Positions 42,200 through 50,719 are shown, numbered from the stretch's first letter. The stretch: 64,000 nt of DNA from Ruania alkalisoli (GCF_014960965.1 NZ_CP063169.1:2575581-2639580), one strand, 5' to 3'. Notes: a model not told the origin generated them from the letters alone. Numbers and translations are program-made.

Positions 42200-43563
42200 A
42201 GCGAGACTCCGTAGACGTCGCAGAGGTTCTGGTGCAGGACCCGCTCGACGAGCCAGCCGGCCTGCCGGCGGGTCCAGAGCCCGTCGCTCACTCCGGACTC
42301 GAGCACGCCGTCGAGGGCGGTGCGCGCCCGGCGGGTGGAAGACACGTGCATCTCGGGCGAGCCGGTATCCGTGCCATACATCACGCGGTTGGCGGGGAGC
42401 AGTTCCAACCACTCCTCCAGCACCCGGGTGACGGTGTGGTGCTGCAGGTACGGCATCCAGGAGAAGTCCAGGTGCACGTTGCCGTGCATCTGGGCCAGCG
42501 CCGTCAGGTTGGAGGAGTAGGGGAAGCCGCCGTGGATGAGGATGATCTGCAGCCGGTTCAGGGCCGGGTCGCCGATGAGTTCCTCCAGCAGCAGCGGGTT
42601 CGCGGTGCTGATCCGCAGACCGGGTTCGGTGTGACCGAACCCGGTGTGGATCTGTACCGGCATCCCCTCGGCTGCCGCCCACTCCAGGATCCGGAAGGCG
42701 AGGTGGTCGGCGAGCACCTTGTGGGAGGTGGCGTCGATTCCTGACGGCGCAGGGATCGTTCCGTACTCCCGCTCGCCGGCCGTGGCGCCGGCCAGGTCCG
42801 CCCACGCCGTCAGGGCCTCGGCTCGGTCCACGCGCTGGAACTGCAGCGTGCGTACGTAGGCGGAGGCGATCTTCAGGCCGATGAATCCCTCGGCCCTGCG
42901 GTGCCGGAGAGAATCCAGCACGAACTCCTCGTACGCCTCCAGCGTGGCCGGCACATCAGTGCCGGCGATCTCCAGCTGACGCTCGAGCACCCGGGCGAAG
43001 ATCCGCCGGAAGCGTGGTGCATCGGTCCCCCGTCCGGTCCACGTGGGGTGCCCGAACGGGAACAGGTAGGGGTCGATACGGGCGATCGGCTTGTACCGGG
43101 CGTGCGGCCAGGCCACCGGGTCGATCTCGGGAATGTCGGTGAGGACGGCGGCGGTATCGGAGAGCAGCAGCGCGCGGTCGTACAGGCCCGGGAAGTCCTC
43201 GATGCGGGACTGCTTCGAGACGGCGATGGTCTCCTCGCGGCTCAGGCGGCCGTACAGCGCCTCGCAGCCTTCCCGGAGCGCGGCGGCATGCACGGTGGTG
43301 GACTGCCACCGCAGGCTCTGTTCGATGAGGGCGGGGATGCCGAGCCGCTGGCCTAGCTCGGCTGCCTCGGCCGGGCGATCGGATTCCACCAGGGCCATGT
43401 AGGCCTGGTAGTCGGCGTGGTCGAGGTGCCCCTCCACGTGGCCCATCGCGTTCTCGATCTCGTAGGAGTCGATCCCGGAGATGCGCTGGCCGGGGCGGAC
43501 GTAGCCGGCGTGGGAGTGATGGTCGATGGCGGGCACGCCCGCGGTGTAGGTCAGCTCGCTCAC
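42196..43563 (-). CDS. Amidohydrolase-superfamily metal-dependent hydrolase
   Basis: A 455-residue protein from GTG 43563, which overlaps the binding-protein stop by 4 bp; GTG 43572 is possible. The N-terminal metal motif is DHHSH (about residues 14-18). Strand-end residues include QIHTGFGHTEP, LIHGGFPYSSN, LDFSWMPYL and MYGTDTGSPE, giving a full TIM-barrel metal site of the amidohydrolase-2 type. It hydrolyses or decarboxylates a ring or amide compound. Its place between binding protein and ATPase genes of one importer suggests that it processes the imported solute. The substrate is not known. Confidence 0.85.
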   Translation of the reverse strand: MSELTYTAGVPAIDHHSHAGYVRPGQRISGIDSYEIENAMGHVEGHLDHADYQAYMALVESDRPAEAAELGQRLGIPALIEQSLRWQSTTVHAAALREGCEALYGRLSREETIAVSKQSRIEDFPGLYDRALLLSDTAAVLTDIPEIDPVAWPHARYKPIARIDPYLFPFGHPTWTGRGTDAPRFRRIFARVLERQLEIAGTDVPATLEAYEEFVLDSLRHRRAEGFIGLKIASAYVRTLQFQRVDRAEALTAWADLAGATAGEREYGTIPAPSGIDATSHKVLADHLAFRILEWAAAEGMPVQIHTGFGHTEPGLRISTANPLLLEELIGDPALNRLQIILIHGGFPYSSNLTALAQMHGNVHLDFSWMPYLQHHTVTRVLEEWLELLPANRVMYGTDTGSPEMHVSSTRRARTALDGVLESGVSDGLWTRRQAGWLVERVLHQNLCDVYGVSL

Positions 43564-44648
43564 GGGGTCCACTCCTGTGCCTCGGCGATGACGGCGTCAC
43601 CGTCGAAGTCGTTGTAGTCGGCCACCAGCGTGTTGGGTACGTGGGCAGCGGCGTCGATTTCGGTGTCGATGATGGAGGACTCGAGCGCGAAGTCGGCCCA
43701 GGACTGGATGGCCTCGTCGGAGTAGGCGCCCCAGGTGCCGTTGGCTTGGGGGTCGCCGGCCACGAGGAGTTCGATCCGGCGTTCGAGGGCCACGAGGTCG
43801 GTGGCGAGTTGTTCGTCCTCACTCACCCCGGCCAGTCGGGTCTGGGGGTAGTCGGCGTACATGATCCGCAGCGCCGCCTCCGGGTTGGTGGCGGTGAACA
43901 GGGTCGCGCGGGCCACTGCACGTCCGAAGCCGGCCACAGCCTCGGAACTGTCCTCCAGATACTCCGGGGAGGTGAAGTAGGTGGTGGAGAACAAGGACGC
44001 CACCTCCGGTGTGGTGAAGTACCGCAACTCGGTGCCGTTCTCCTCGAAGGCGGCGTACTCGGTGTCCCACAAGGACAGGGCCTGCACCTGATCGGTCTCG
44101 AGCGCCTGCAGGGCTGCGGCACCCACACCGACGGCCACGTTGCTGAAGTCCTCGTCCTCGACGAACGCGATGGAGTTCAGGATGCCGTTGGACAGCTGCA
44201 GGTTGGAGCTACCGAGACTGGACTGACCGATGGCGGCGCCCTGGAGGTCCTCGAGGGACTCGATGCCGGAGTCCGCGAGCACGGCGATGGAACCGGTCTG
44301 TTCGCGGATGTAGTTGTAGACCAGTTGGACGTCTTCGCCGTCGGCAATGGTCTGCCACAACGGCTCCGCCGGGGTGGAGCCGATCTCCAGGGAGCCGGTG
44401 TTGACGCCCTGCACGATGGAGACCGAGTCGGTGGTGTGGACGATCTCGACGTCGAGGCCTTCGTCGGCGAAGTAGCCCATGTGCTCGGCCACGGCCATGG
44501 GTGAGTTGTTAGCGCCCATCTGCGTCGGGATGCCGAAGCGCAGTGGGGTCAGTTCCTCGCTGGTCTCGCTCGAGGCTCCGGAGGAGCAGGCGGCGAGCGT
44601 GGCTGCTAGTGCAGCCGAGGCGAGTACGGCCAGAGGTGTACGGGACAT
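43560..44648 (-). CDS. NitT/TauT-type substrate-binding lipoprotein
   Basis: A 362-residue lipoprotein with lipobox LAAC near residue 21. LRFGIPTQMGANNSPMAVAE, then YFADEGLDVEIVHTTDSVSI, is the SsuA/ThiY-like (NMT1) fold. ESLEDLQGAAIGQSSLGSSN is the loop that contacts the ligand. It is the first structural gene of the operon, with AAAGGACCCCACC before ATG 44648. A hairpin at 44678-44704 lies just upstream. Ligands of this family include sulfonates, pyrimidines, thiamin precursors and aromatic acids, and none can be preferred. Confidence 0.88.
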   Translation of the reverse strand: MSRTPLAVLASAALAATLAACSSGASSETSEELTPLRFGIPTQMGANNSPMAVAEHMGYFADEGLDVEIVHTTDSVSIVQGVNTGSLEIGSTPAEPLWQTIADGEDVQLVYNYIREQTGSIAVLADSGIESLEDLQGAAIGQSSLGSSNLQLSNGILNSIAFVEDEDFSNVAVGVGAAALQALETDQVQALSLWDTEYAAFEENGTELRYFTTPEVASLFSTTYFTSPEYLEDSSEAVAGFGRAVARATLFTATNPEAALRIMYADYPQTRLAGVSEDEQLATDLVALERRIELLVAGDPQANGTWGAYSDEAIQSWADFALESSIIDTEIDAAAHVPNTLVADYNDFDGDAVIAEAQEWTP

Positions 44649-44677
44649 GGTGGGGTCCTTTCGGGTGTGCGGAAGCA

Positions 44678-44704
44678 GACCCAGGGGGCGCTTGCGCGTG
44701 GGTC
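44678..44704 (-). terminator. Hairpin between the XRE regulator gene and the ABC operon
   Basis: GACCCA (44678-44683) pairs with TGGGTC (44699-44704), and the 15-nt loop contains GCGC/GCGC that can extend pairing. It lies between the regulator stop (44787) and the binding-protein start (44648). It may end the regulator transcript or act as an operator. Confidence 0.4.
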
Positions 44705-44786
44705 GGGCTGCGGCGTCGGGCCGCGGTGACGGACGGCGAGGCTGCGGGAGGGGTGGGTGTCGCCGTCGTGAGAGGGACGCCTGGGA

Positions 44787-45371
44787 TCAGACGCCCGGCT
44801 GGTCCTTCCATACCGGTACGGAGGGTGGGGTAACCACCCAGACCGCTTCGGCATCGTCGGGACCGGGATTGCGGACGTGGTGGGGTGTGGACGTGCGGAA
44901 CTCGACGCTGTCGCCGGCCTGAAGTACGTGGTTCTCGCCGCCGATGGTGATACGCAGGATCCCTCGGGTCACGAGGCAGATCTCCTGGGAGTCACCGTGG
45001 GTGTAGTGCTCGTTGCCGGTGCCCTGGCCGGGGGCGTACTCGGAGACGAGCACTTCGACATTGCCGATGGGGGGTTGGGTGATGCCGTAGTGGGCGACGT
45101 CCCCGTCGGAGAATAGGCGGGGGCGTTCGGACCGGCGCAGCACGCGTCCGTGCTCCGGTGCCGGTTGGAACAGCTCCAGCCACGTGATGCCGAAAGCCGC
45201 CGCAATGGCGCGTACCACCGCGATGCTGGCGTTCTTGTGCCCGTTCTCGATCTGGCTGATGTAGCCCGGGCTGACGCCGGCGCGGCCGGCCAGGTCACGC
45301 ATGGACAGGCCGGTCGTGGCACGCAGTTCACGGATCCGCTCACCGAGTGCTTCGTTGTCGGGCTGTTCCAT
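44787..45371 (-). CDS. XRE-cupin transcriptional regulator
   Basis: A 194-residue protein from ATG 45371 behind GAGGAGCACGAG. An N-terminal XRE HTH (GLSMRDLAGRAGVSPGYISQ, then IENGHKNASIAVVRAIA) is joined to a C-terminal cupin (EHYTHGDSQEICLVTRGILR, then GDSVEFRTSTPHHVRNPGP). Such proteins sense small ligands with the cupin and repress or activate catabolic operons. It lies directly upstream of, and in line with, the NitT-type importer/amidohydrolase operon. A perfect 19-bp palindrome 16 bp upstream of its start implies autoregulation. Confidence 0.9.
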   Translation of the reverse strand: MEQPDNEALGERIRELRATTGLSMRDLAGRAGVSPGYISQIENGHKNASIAVVRAIAAAFGITWLELFQPAPEHGRVLRRSERPRLFSDGDVAHYGITQPPIGNVEVLVSEYAPGQGTGNEHYTHGDSQEICLVTRGILRITIGGENHVLQAGDSVEFRTSTPHHVRNPGPDDAEAVWVVTPPSVPVWKDQPGV

Positions 45372-45386
45372 CTCGTGCTCCTCGCC

Positions 45387-45405
45387 AGTAATCACGGTGA
45401 TTACT
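45387..45405 (-). promoter_or_regulatory. 19-bp palindromic operator at the XRE-cupin gene
   Basis: AGTAATCACGGTGATTACT is a perfect 9-bp inverted repeat around one G, AT-rich in its arms. It lies 16 bp upstream of the regulator ATG. A perfect TTGACA (45436-45431) lies upstream, but no clear -10 is seen. The site is the best candidate for binding by the regulator it precedes. Confidence 0.75.
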
Positions 45406-45525
45406 TTTGGTGAACACACCGTATACAGGGTGTCAAGGCCGATGGGTTTCCCGGGTGTTACCGGTGCGTAACGAGCGCATCCAGGCGCCGTCGAATCCGC
45501 GATGGGCAGAGATCTCGGTCCGAGA

Positions 45526-45605
45526 GCGGACGAAACTGACGGTCATACCGCCATCCATGGCTCTCACGGGCCCTCGTTGGCACCATTCCCGTCAGTTTCA
45601 TCCGC
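45526..45605. repeat. 80-bp element with 17-bp terminal inverted repeats
   Basis: GCGGACGAAACTGACGG (45526-45542) and CCGTCAGTTTCATCCGC (45589-45605) are inverted copies with a single mismatch, around a 46-nt spacer. It lies downstream of the GNAT gene in otherwise empty sequence. No protein is encoded. The arms are too far apart for a standard terminator, and a miniature element or paired binding sites are likelier. Confidence 0.55.
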
Positions 45606-45627
45606 GATCGCACGTGACGTGCGGCGA

Positions 45628-46083
45628 TCAACGACCGCAGCGATCAATGCGCCGCCACGGCCACTCGGCCCGGAGCCAGGCGTGCACCGCATCGGCCACC
45701 GGCTCGTCGAGGTGTGCCTCACTGGCCCGTACCCAGGACTGGACGGTGACGTCGTACTCCGGATCGCGGGTCGGGTAGAGGTAGACGCAGCCGATTACAG
45801 TGCCGTCGGGATCGAGCACGGTGAAGGTGAATCCCCGGTGCGCGGTGAAGTCCGCAGCGTGCCGGGTCAGGTCCGCGAGGTTGTCCTCGAGCGACATGCC
45901 GGTCGCGGGCGGCCATGAACCATCGGGATAGCCGGGCGTGGTGCGGATGTGCTCGATGCTCGACGTCCACGCGGCGAGGTCGGCCTCGTTGTGCTGCGGG
46001 CCGAGCGGTTCGAGCCGGAAGCGGTCGGTGACCAGTGCGGTGGGCGGAACGAAATCTGCGGGGACGAATCCGGCGATGGACAT
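45628..46083 (-). CDS. GNAT-family N-acetyltransferase
   Basis: A 151-residue protein from ATG 46083; the open frame upstream is not conserved. RFRLEPLGPQHNEADLAAW, then FTFTVLDPDGTVIGCVYLYP, then SWVRASEAHLDEPVADAVHA, match GNAT motifs D to B. The acetyl-CoA loop, usually Q/RxxGxG/A, is replaced by SEAHLDEP as in several small actinobacterial GNATs. It acetylates an unknown amine. It is downstream of no clear operon partner. Confidence 0.75.
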   Translation of the reverse strand: MSIAGFVPADFVPPTALVTDRFRLEPLGPQHNEADLAAWTSSIEHIRTTPGYPDGSWPPATGMSLEDNLADLTRHAADFTAHRGFTFTVLDPDGTVIGCVYLYPTRDPEYDVTVQSWVRASEAHLDEPVADAVHAWLRAEWPWRRIDRCGR

Positions 46084-46206
46084 GGGGCGACAGTACCCCT
46101 GGGTGCCTGTGGTTGGCTGCCGACATCCTTCGGGGAACAACCCCGCAGATCTGCCGAGGTGCGATGGGACGCCACCGAGAGACGCCGTCCGTCGCGAACA
46201 CTGCCG

Positions 46207-47019
46207 TCAGGAGACGGAGCTACCCAGGGTCACGTCCATCTCGCCTCCGTTGTCAGTGACCACGGTGGCGGTATCACCGATCGCCACCTCCCCTGGGATC
46301 CAGACGATCCACCATCCGTCCATCACTGTCGCCTCGACGAAACTCCCATCAGCGGTGTGAAGAGTCAGGGCTTCCACCGCTGAACCGGCCGTTCCCACGG
46401 CCAAAGTGACCGGGTCGCTGGTGATCGGGGGCGTATATGTGCCGGCCCCGAGCAGCAGCGCACCATCCTCATCATCGGGCCAGGTCACGTTGCCTGAGCC
46501 GGGGACAGATCCCATCGCCACCGGGTAGTACCCCAGGGCCGACTCGTCATCAGGCAGGGTGAGACAGACCTGGTAGGCGTCGCCTTCGCCGAGCGAGAGC
46601 ATCATCCGGTACGGTCCTCGCTGCTCTGCAAGCAACGGACTCACCGGGATCATCTCCACGTCCGGACCCGGGCCAGGAATCTCCGTTGGGCAGATCTGAG
46701 CCATCACGCCGATGTCCGACGAAGCGACCCCGGTCGGCGTGGACGTCCAGCCGGCATACGCTGGCGCACTGTCATAGGTGCTGACCGTGAGCGCCCCCAC
46801 AGCAACGAGTGCGGCTGCTGCGGCGCCGGCGAGGATGCGGCGGGTGGCCACTGGTGGCTGGTACGGGGTGAGGCGGCGTGCTTCCTCACGTGATGTCGCG
46901 CCGTCAGCGATGCGCGTGTTCACCCGCTCCAGCAGTGCGCGGGACTCCGCCTCGGTCACATCCTGTTCGGGCGGCTTGAGCGCACTGACCGCGCGCAGCA
47001 GCGTGGACTTCTCACTCAT
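46207..47019 (-). CDS. CU044_5270-like / anti-sigma-type single-pass membrane protein
   Basis: A 270-residue protein from ATG 47019. The cytoplasmic N-terminal region (about residues 1-57) includes EAESRALLERVNTRIADG. One membrane helix, RRILAGAAAAALVAVGALTV, lies at about 58-77, and the extracytoplasmic domain follows. This layout is standard for proteins encoded after ECF sigma factors in actinobacteria. The start overlaps the end of a decayed sigma-factor reading frame, so the partner sigma is apparently lost and this protein is an orphan. No zinc-binding ZAS motif is seen. Confidence 0.75.
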   Translation of the reverse strand: MSEKSTLLRAVSALKPPEQDVTEAESRALLERVNTRIADGATSREEARRLTPYQPPVATRRILAGAAAAALVAVGALTVSTYDSAPAYAGWTSTPTGVASSDIGVMAQICPTEIPGPGPDVEMIPVSPLLAEQRGPYRMMLSLGEGDAYQVCLTLPDDESALGYYPVAMGSVPGSGNVTWPDDEDGALLLGAGTYTPPITSDPVTLAVGTAGSAVEALTLHTADGSFVEATVMDGWWIVWIPGEVAIGDTATVVTDNGGEMDVTLGSSVS

Positions 47020-47197
47020 GCCGAGCCCCCGGGCAGCGCACGGCCGACTCGGCGCTACTACGACGCCACGCCACCACATACGTCTCGGCCACGATGTCCT
47101 CGGCCTCCGCCTCCGTATGGCGGCGGATGAAGGCCAGCAACTCACGGTGATGCTCCCGCTAAAGAGCCTCAAACCGTCCCTCCGGGCCGGCCTTCAT
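47012..47197 (-). pseudogene. Remnant of an ECF RNA polymerase sigma factor gene
   Basis: From ATG 47197 (GGAGAAGGTGG upstream) the frame reads MKAGPEGRFEAL, then a TAG stop at 47161-47159, then REHHRELLAFIRRHTEAEAE and DIVAETYVVAWRR. This is sigma-70 region 2, with the TAG where FEALY-type proteins have Tyr. After VVAWRR the homology ends and the frame stops 15 residues later, overlapping the start of the anti-sigma-like gene. Regions 2.4 to 4 are missing. The intact gene would be about 170-180 codons, so an internal deletion plus a nonsense mutation is inferred. Confidence 0.75.
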
Positions 47198-47530
47198 CCA
47201 CCTTCTCCCCGTCCCTACACCTCTACATGTCCGGCATCCCCGGGTTGATTACATGCGAGTGTGAGAAATTTCTGACGGAGCTGGTGCAGGGGCGCGGCGC
47301 CTCGGCCCGTCAGCCGCCGAGCGCCTGGGCTACACCCGGGATGCGGGACCGGTACTCCTCCAGTAGCTGGCGTGTACTCCTCCAGCAGCTGGCGTGCGAC
47401 TACCGAGGAGTCGACCAGAGGGTGGGCGCGGTGAAGGGGTAGGCCGACGACCTCGCACGATGACGACCTCGCGCGATTACTCTGGCGGCCGATCGCCCGA
47501 CCGCGCGGAAGGCGAGGTCCACGCCGCGGG
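47198..47530 (-). other. 333-bp region with the relic of an unknown gene end
   Basis: No intact gene. On the minus strand, ignoring one tandem copy, a frame reads EVVGLPLHRAHPLVDSSVVA, then RQLLEEYRSRIPGVAQALGG and stop (about 47310-47452), which looks like a genuine protein C-terminus. A 22-bp tandem duplication shifts the frame. A second near-repeat (CGAGGTCGTC twice, about 47440-47475) lies just upstream. The family of the relic is not recognised. Confidence 0.4.
47353..47396. repeat. 22-bp tandem duplication (two units)
   Basis: Units 47353-47374 and 47375-47396 differ at one position (T364/C386 in the last three digits). Each begins TACTCCTCCAG. Because 22 is not a multiple of three, the duplication breaks a minus-strand reading frame. 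Confidence 0.85.
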
Positions 47531-49795
47531 CTAGTCCTCAGGCGCCCATGCGCGAAGAGAGACCACCCGGGCCTGGTGGGCGCCATTCGTGCCCGTCACC
47601 ACCAACCGAAGAGCCATGGCGGTCACAGGATTCGGCAGGCGATGGCGCCGGTGCCGCACCCGATTGGCTGTGATCTCGGCGATCACCGCACGCCTACCGG
47701 CCTTGTCGACGACCTCGATCCGGTAGTCGCGCACGAGCGTCGGCAGCACGTCGAACGGGGTTCGGTGGTGGTGGAGGTTGATCAGGTCCTCATCGAGGTC
47801 GTCGTCGAAGATCACGGCCACCTCCCCGATCGTGACAGGCTGATCCCAGGACAGGTCCAGGTGCGGCTCTGGGTCCATGCTCAGCGGTTGTGAGACCCAC
47901 ATCTGGGGTCCCGCCCAAGGCCGCGCGTAGCCGCCGATCGCTTTCTCCGCCGAGAAGGCGTCTGTGGCTGGTGCGAGCCGCAGACACGGGGCACGACGGT
48001 GCAGAACCTGCTTCCACGCACGCCACTGCTCGGTGTACCGCTCCTCGCGGGCGAGCTCGCGGTAGGTCAGGGTGACAACCCCCGGCAACGGCGTCGACGA
48101 GGTGTGCACGACGACACTCGGATTGGCCCGGAGGACGAGGAACGCGTTCTGCGGTGAGTCCGGGTGCCAGCGCACGGGCACTGTGACCCATTGGGCTGCC
48201 CCGGCGGTGACCTGCACCGACGAGCTGACCACCTTCTCGTGCGGGACATAGTTCTGCGGCCGGCTGACTGTGTGCACATCGACCACCAGCTCGGTGTCCC
48301 GGTCCGCATCGATCAGCAGTTCGAGACCCTCCATCGCTGGATCCACGGGGACCACGATGCCCAGAGCGGAGGTGAGCTCCCACGTCCCCGCGGACGTGGT
48401 CGCACCTAGCACGGTGAGCTGCGAACTCGCCGTGGCTCGGGCAGTGACGGCACGGTCGGCAGGATCGTCGTGACGCACGCCCAGCACCGAAGCATCAGCG
48501 CGCACGATGGCTCGGCGCACGTCGTCGAAGTAGTCGGTGGCGAGCTCACGTGGGGTGCAGCCGCGCCGCGTACTCAACGCGGCGCCGATCCCGGCTGCTT
48601 CACCGATCACTCCGCACGTCGCCATCACCCGGGTGCTGCCGAACGCGACGTGCGTGGCCGAGATGTTGCGGCCCGCCATCCACATGTTGGAGACGTTCTG
48701 GGAGTACAGGGAGCGCAGCGGGATGTGATAGTTCCCGTCGGGGTGCCAGTGACGCGATCCCTTCTCGGTGGCGTACATACCCCCGGGTGGGTGCAGATCG
48801 ATGGACCACCCTCCAAAGGCCACCCGGTCCTCGAACGGTGTCTGGCCGAGCACGTCGTGCTGGGTCAGCACATGGTCGCCGAGGAAGCGGCGATACTCAC
48901 GCTTGCCCGGCACCGATCCGATCCACTCGAGAGTCAGATTGTCGGCATCGAACGTGCCAGAGTTCTTCAGGTAGTCCCAGATCCCGTAGATGGCCCCTTG
49001 CAGCTCGTCACGGATCTCCTCGTTGTCCGCCACGACGTCTCGGTCGCCGCCCCACTCGATCCACCAGTAGTCGCACCCGTTGGCCCCCTCATGGATCTCC
49101 CGGAGTGTGGGGATGGAGGTTTCGGTGATGTCCCGGGCGAACGACGGCGGCACGTACTTCACCGGGTATCCGACGTCCTTGACGTAGAACAGGATCGTCG
49201 AGCCCAGCGTCTCGGCGTCGGCGGACTCGGGCGCCCAGGACTCCTGGAACTCGTCGCGGGATTCGCGGCCGGTCCGGTACCGAGCCCCGGCGAGAAAGCC
49301 GACGAGACCATCACCGCTGGCGTCGATGTAGGCCGCGGAGCAGAACTGCAGCCGACGCTCTGACCCCATCTGCCACCCTGAGACCGACCTGATCCGACGA
49401 TCCTCGATCGGGCCGTCGGCATCAACCTCCCGGACGTCGGTGTTCAGGAACAGCTCGATCCCTGGTTCGGCGCGCACGGCTTCGAGCAGCACGAGGTCCC
49501 AGTAGTAGGGATTGCCCTCGGGGTTGGTGAACTGGTTCTCGACGAACAACTCGCCCATGATCCCGGTCTCGCGTGCGTAGTGCTGGACCCCGTGGGCTGT
49601 GGCACCGCACACCCATACCCTGACCTCGCTCGAGGAGTTCCCTCCCAGCACGGGCCGGTTCTGGACCAGGGATACCCGCATCCCCTGCCGTGCGGCGGCA
49701 AGCGCCGCACAGACTCCGGCCAGCCCGCCACCGACCACGGTGATGTCGCTGTGCACCGTTTCCAGCGGAATGAGGTCACCGTCGTAGGACGTCAC
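47531..49795 (-). CDS. Large FAD-dependent oxidoreductase of a sugar-import operon
   Basis: A 754-residue protein from GTG 49795. The FAD-binding Rossmann motif is DITVVGGGLAGVCAALAAAR (about residues 18-37), followed by LGGNSSSEVRVWVCGA, AAYIDASGDGLVGFLAGARY and NMWMAGRNISATHVAFGSTR. These are marks of the FAD-dependent oxidoreductase family PF12831. From about residue 480 to the end lies a long beta-rich C-terminal region, possibly carbohydrate-binding. No signal peptide is seen. It is the last gene after permeases, binding protein and RpiR regulator, starting 3 bp after the RpiR stop, so it probably oxidises an imported sugar or glycoside. The substrate is not known. Confidence 0.8.
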   Translation of the reverse strand: MTSYDGDLIPLETVHSDITVVGGGLAGVCAALAAARQGMRVSLVQNRPVLGGNSSSEVRVWVCGATAHGVQHYARETGIMGELFVENQFTNPEGNPYYWDLVLLEAVRAEPGIELFLNTDVREVDADGPIEDRRIRSVSGWQMGSERRLQFCSAAYIDASGDGLVGFLAGARYRTGRESRDEFQESWAPESADAETLGSTILFYVKDVGYPVKYVPPSFARDITETSIPTLREIHEGANGCDYWWIEWGGDRDVVADNEEIRDELQGAIYGIWDYLKNSGTFDADNLTLEWIGSVPGKREYRRFLGDHVLTQHDVLGQTPFEDRVAFGGWSIDLHPPGGMYATEKGSRHWHPDGNYHIPLRSLYSQNVSNMWMAGRNISATHVAFGSTRVMATCGVIGEAAGIGAALSTRRGCTPRELATDYFDDVRRAIVRADASVLGVRHDDPADRAVTARATASSQLTVLGATTSAGTWELTSALGIVVPVDPAMEGLELLIDADRDTELVVDVHTVSRPQNYVPHEKVVSSSVQVTAGAAQWVTVPVRWHPDSPQNAFLVLRANPSVVVHTSSTPLPGVVTLTYRELAREERYTEQWRAWKQVLHRRAPCLRLAPATDAFSAEKAIGGYARPWAGPQMWVSQPLSMDPEPHLDLSWDQPVTIGEVAVIFDDDLDEDLINLHHHRTPFDVLPTLVRDYRIEVVDKAGRRAVIAEITANRVRHRRHRLPNPVTAMALRLVVTGTNGAHQARVVSLRAWAPED

Positions 49796-49798
49796 GTG

Positions 49799-50719
49799 TT
49801 ATCGATCTCCATGAGCAGTAGGAATCTTGTCGAACAGACTTGCCGCCAACCCGAGGCCTCCCGGCACTCGCTGGGCGACGAGCACCCAGAGCAGCGAGGT
49901 CGTCAGCGTGTCGCTGGCGCGCCCGGCGAAGAAGTCGGTCCACGTCAGCCCTTCTCGGATACCCGTGAAGATGCTGATCTCCGAGCGCTCGGCGAGAACC
50001 GAGTCCGGGTCACCGGTGATGGCCACCGTGTGAGCGGAGTTCTTGCGTGCACGGTCACAGAAGTCCAGGCCGACCGCATCGCTTCCGCTGCGCGAGAGGA
50101 TGAGTGCGACGTCACCGGGCCCCATCATGCTGGCCAGCACCTGCGAGGTCACGGCAGCGTCGTGGAACCAGACCGGCAACCCGATCCGGAGCAGCCGCAT
50201 GTACAGCTCGGACACGGCCACCGAGTCCGCCCACTCGCCGTGCAGGTGAATACGGCGCGCGGAGGCGATCCAGTCGGCGGCTTGAACCACCAGCTCGACG
50301 TCGATGGCACCCATGGCCGTGCGTGCCGCGCGCTGCTGATTGGCAGCCAGGACCTCCAGGACCGCCTGCGGGCCGTCTTCGGGAAGAATCTCATCACCGA
50401 TGTCCCGGTGCCAGCCTGCTTCCATCTCACGCCCGTGCTCGGTGGCGATGGCGGCGCGCATCCCAGGGAACCCGGCGAAACCGAGATACGCCGCCAACCG
50501 GCTCAGGCTCGCGGGCGAGACGTCGGCCGATCGCGCGAGGCTGGTGATGGAGGATTCGCCGACCTCCCCGGGGTGGTCGACGATGTACTGCGCACTGCGG
50601 GCCATCGTGCGCTTGAGGCGCGGCAGCGCTTCACGCAATGCCTGCAACGGGCTCGGCCCGTAGTCGACGTCCGCGTCACGCTGATGGTCCGCACTCTCCG
50701 TACCCTCCCGATCTGTCAT
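49799..50719 (-). CDS. MurR/RpiR-family transcriptional regulator
   Basis: A 306-residue regulator from ATG 50719 behind GGGAGTAGGCGC. The N-terminal RpiR HTH reads VGESSITSLARSADVSPASL, followed by SRLAAYLGFAGFPGMRAAI. The C-terminal SIS domain (RIHLHGEWADSVAVSELYMR, then GDVALILSRSGSDA) binds a phosphosugar. It is inside the ABC/FAD-oxidoreductase operon and likely senses a sugar phosphate derived from the imported substrate. AT-rich dyads before the first permease gene are operator candidates. Confidence 0.88.
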   Translation of the reverse strand: MTDREGTESADHQRDADVDYGPSPLQALREALPRLKRTMARSAQYIVDHPGEVGESSITSLARSADVSPASLSRLAAYLGFAGFPGMRAAIATEHGREMEAGWHRDIGDEILPEDGPQAVLEVLAANQQRAARTAMGAIDVELVVQAADWIASARRIHLHGEWADSVAVSELYMRLLRIGLPVWFHDAAVTSQVLASMMGPGDVALILSRSGSDAVGLDFCDRARKNSAHTVAITGDPDSVLAERSEISIFTGIREGLTWTDFFAGRASDTLTTSLLWVLVAQRVPGGLGLAASLFDKIPTAHGDR

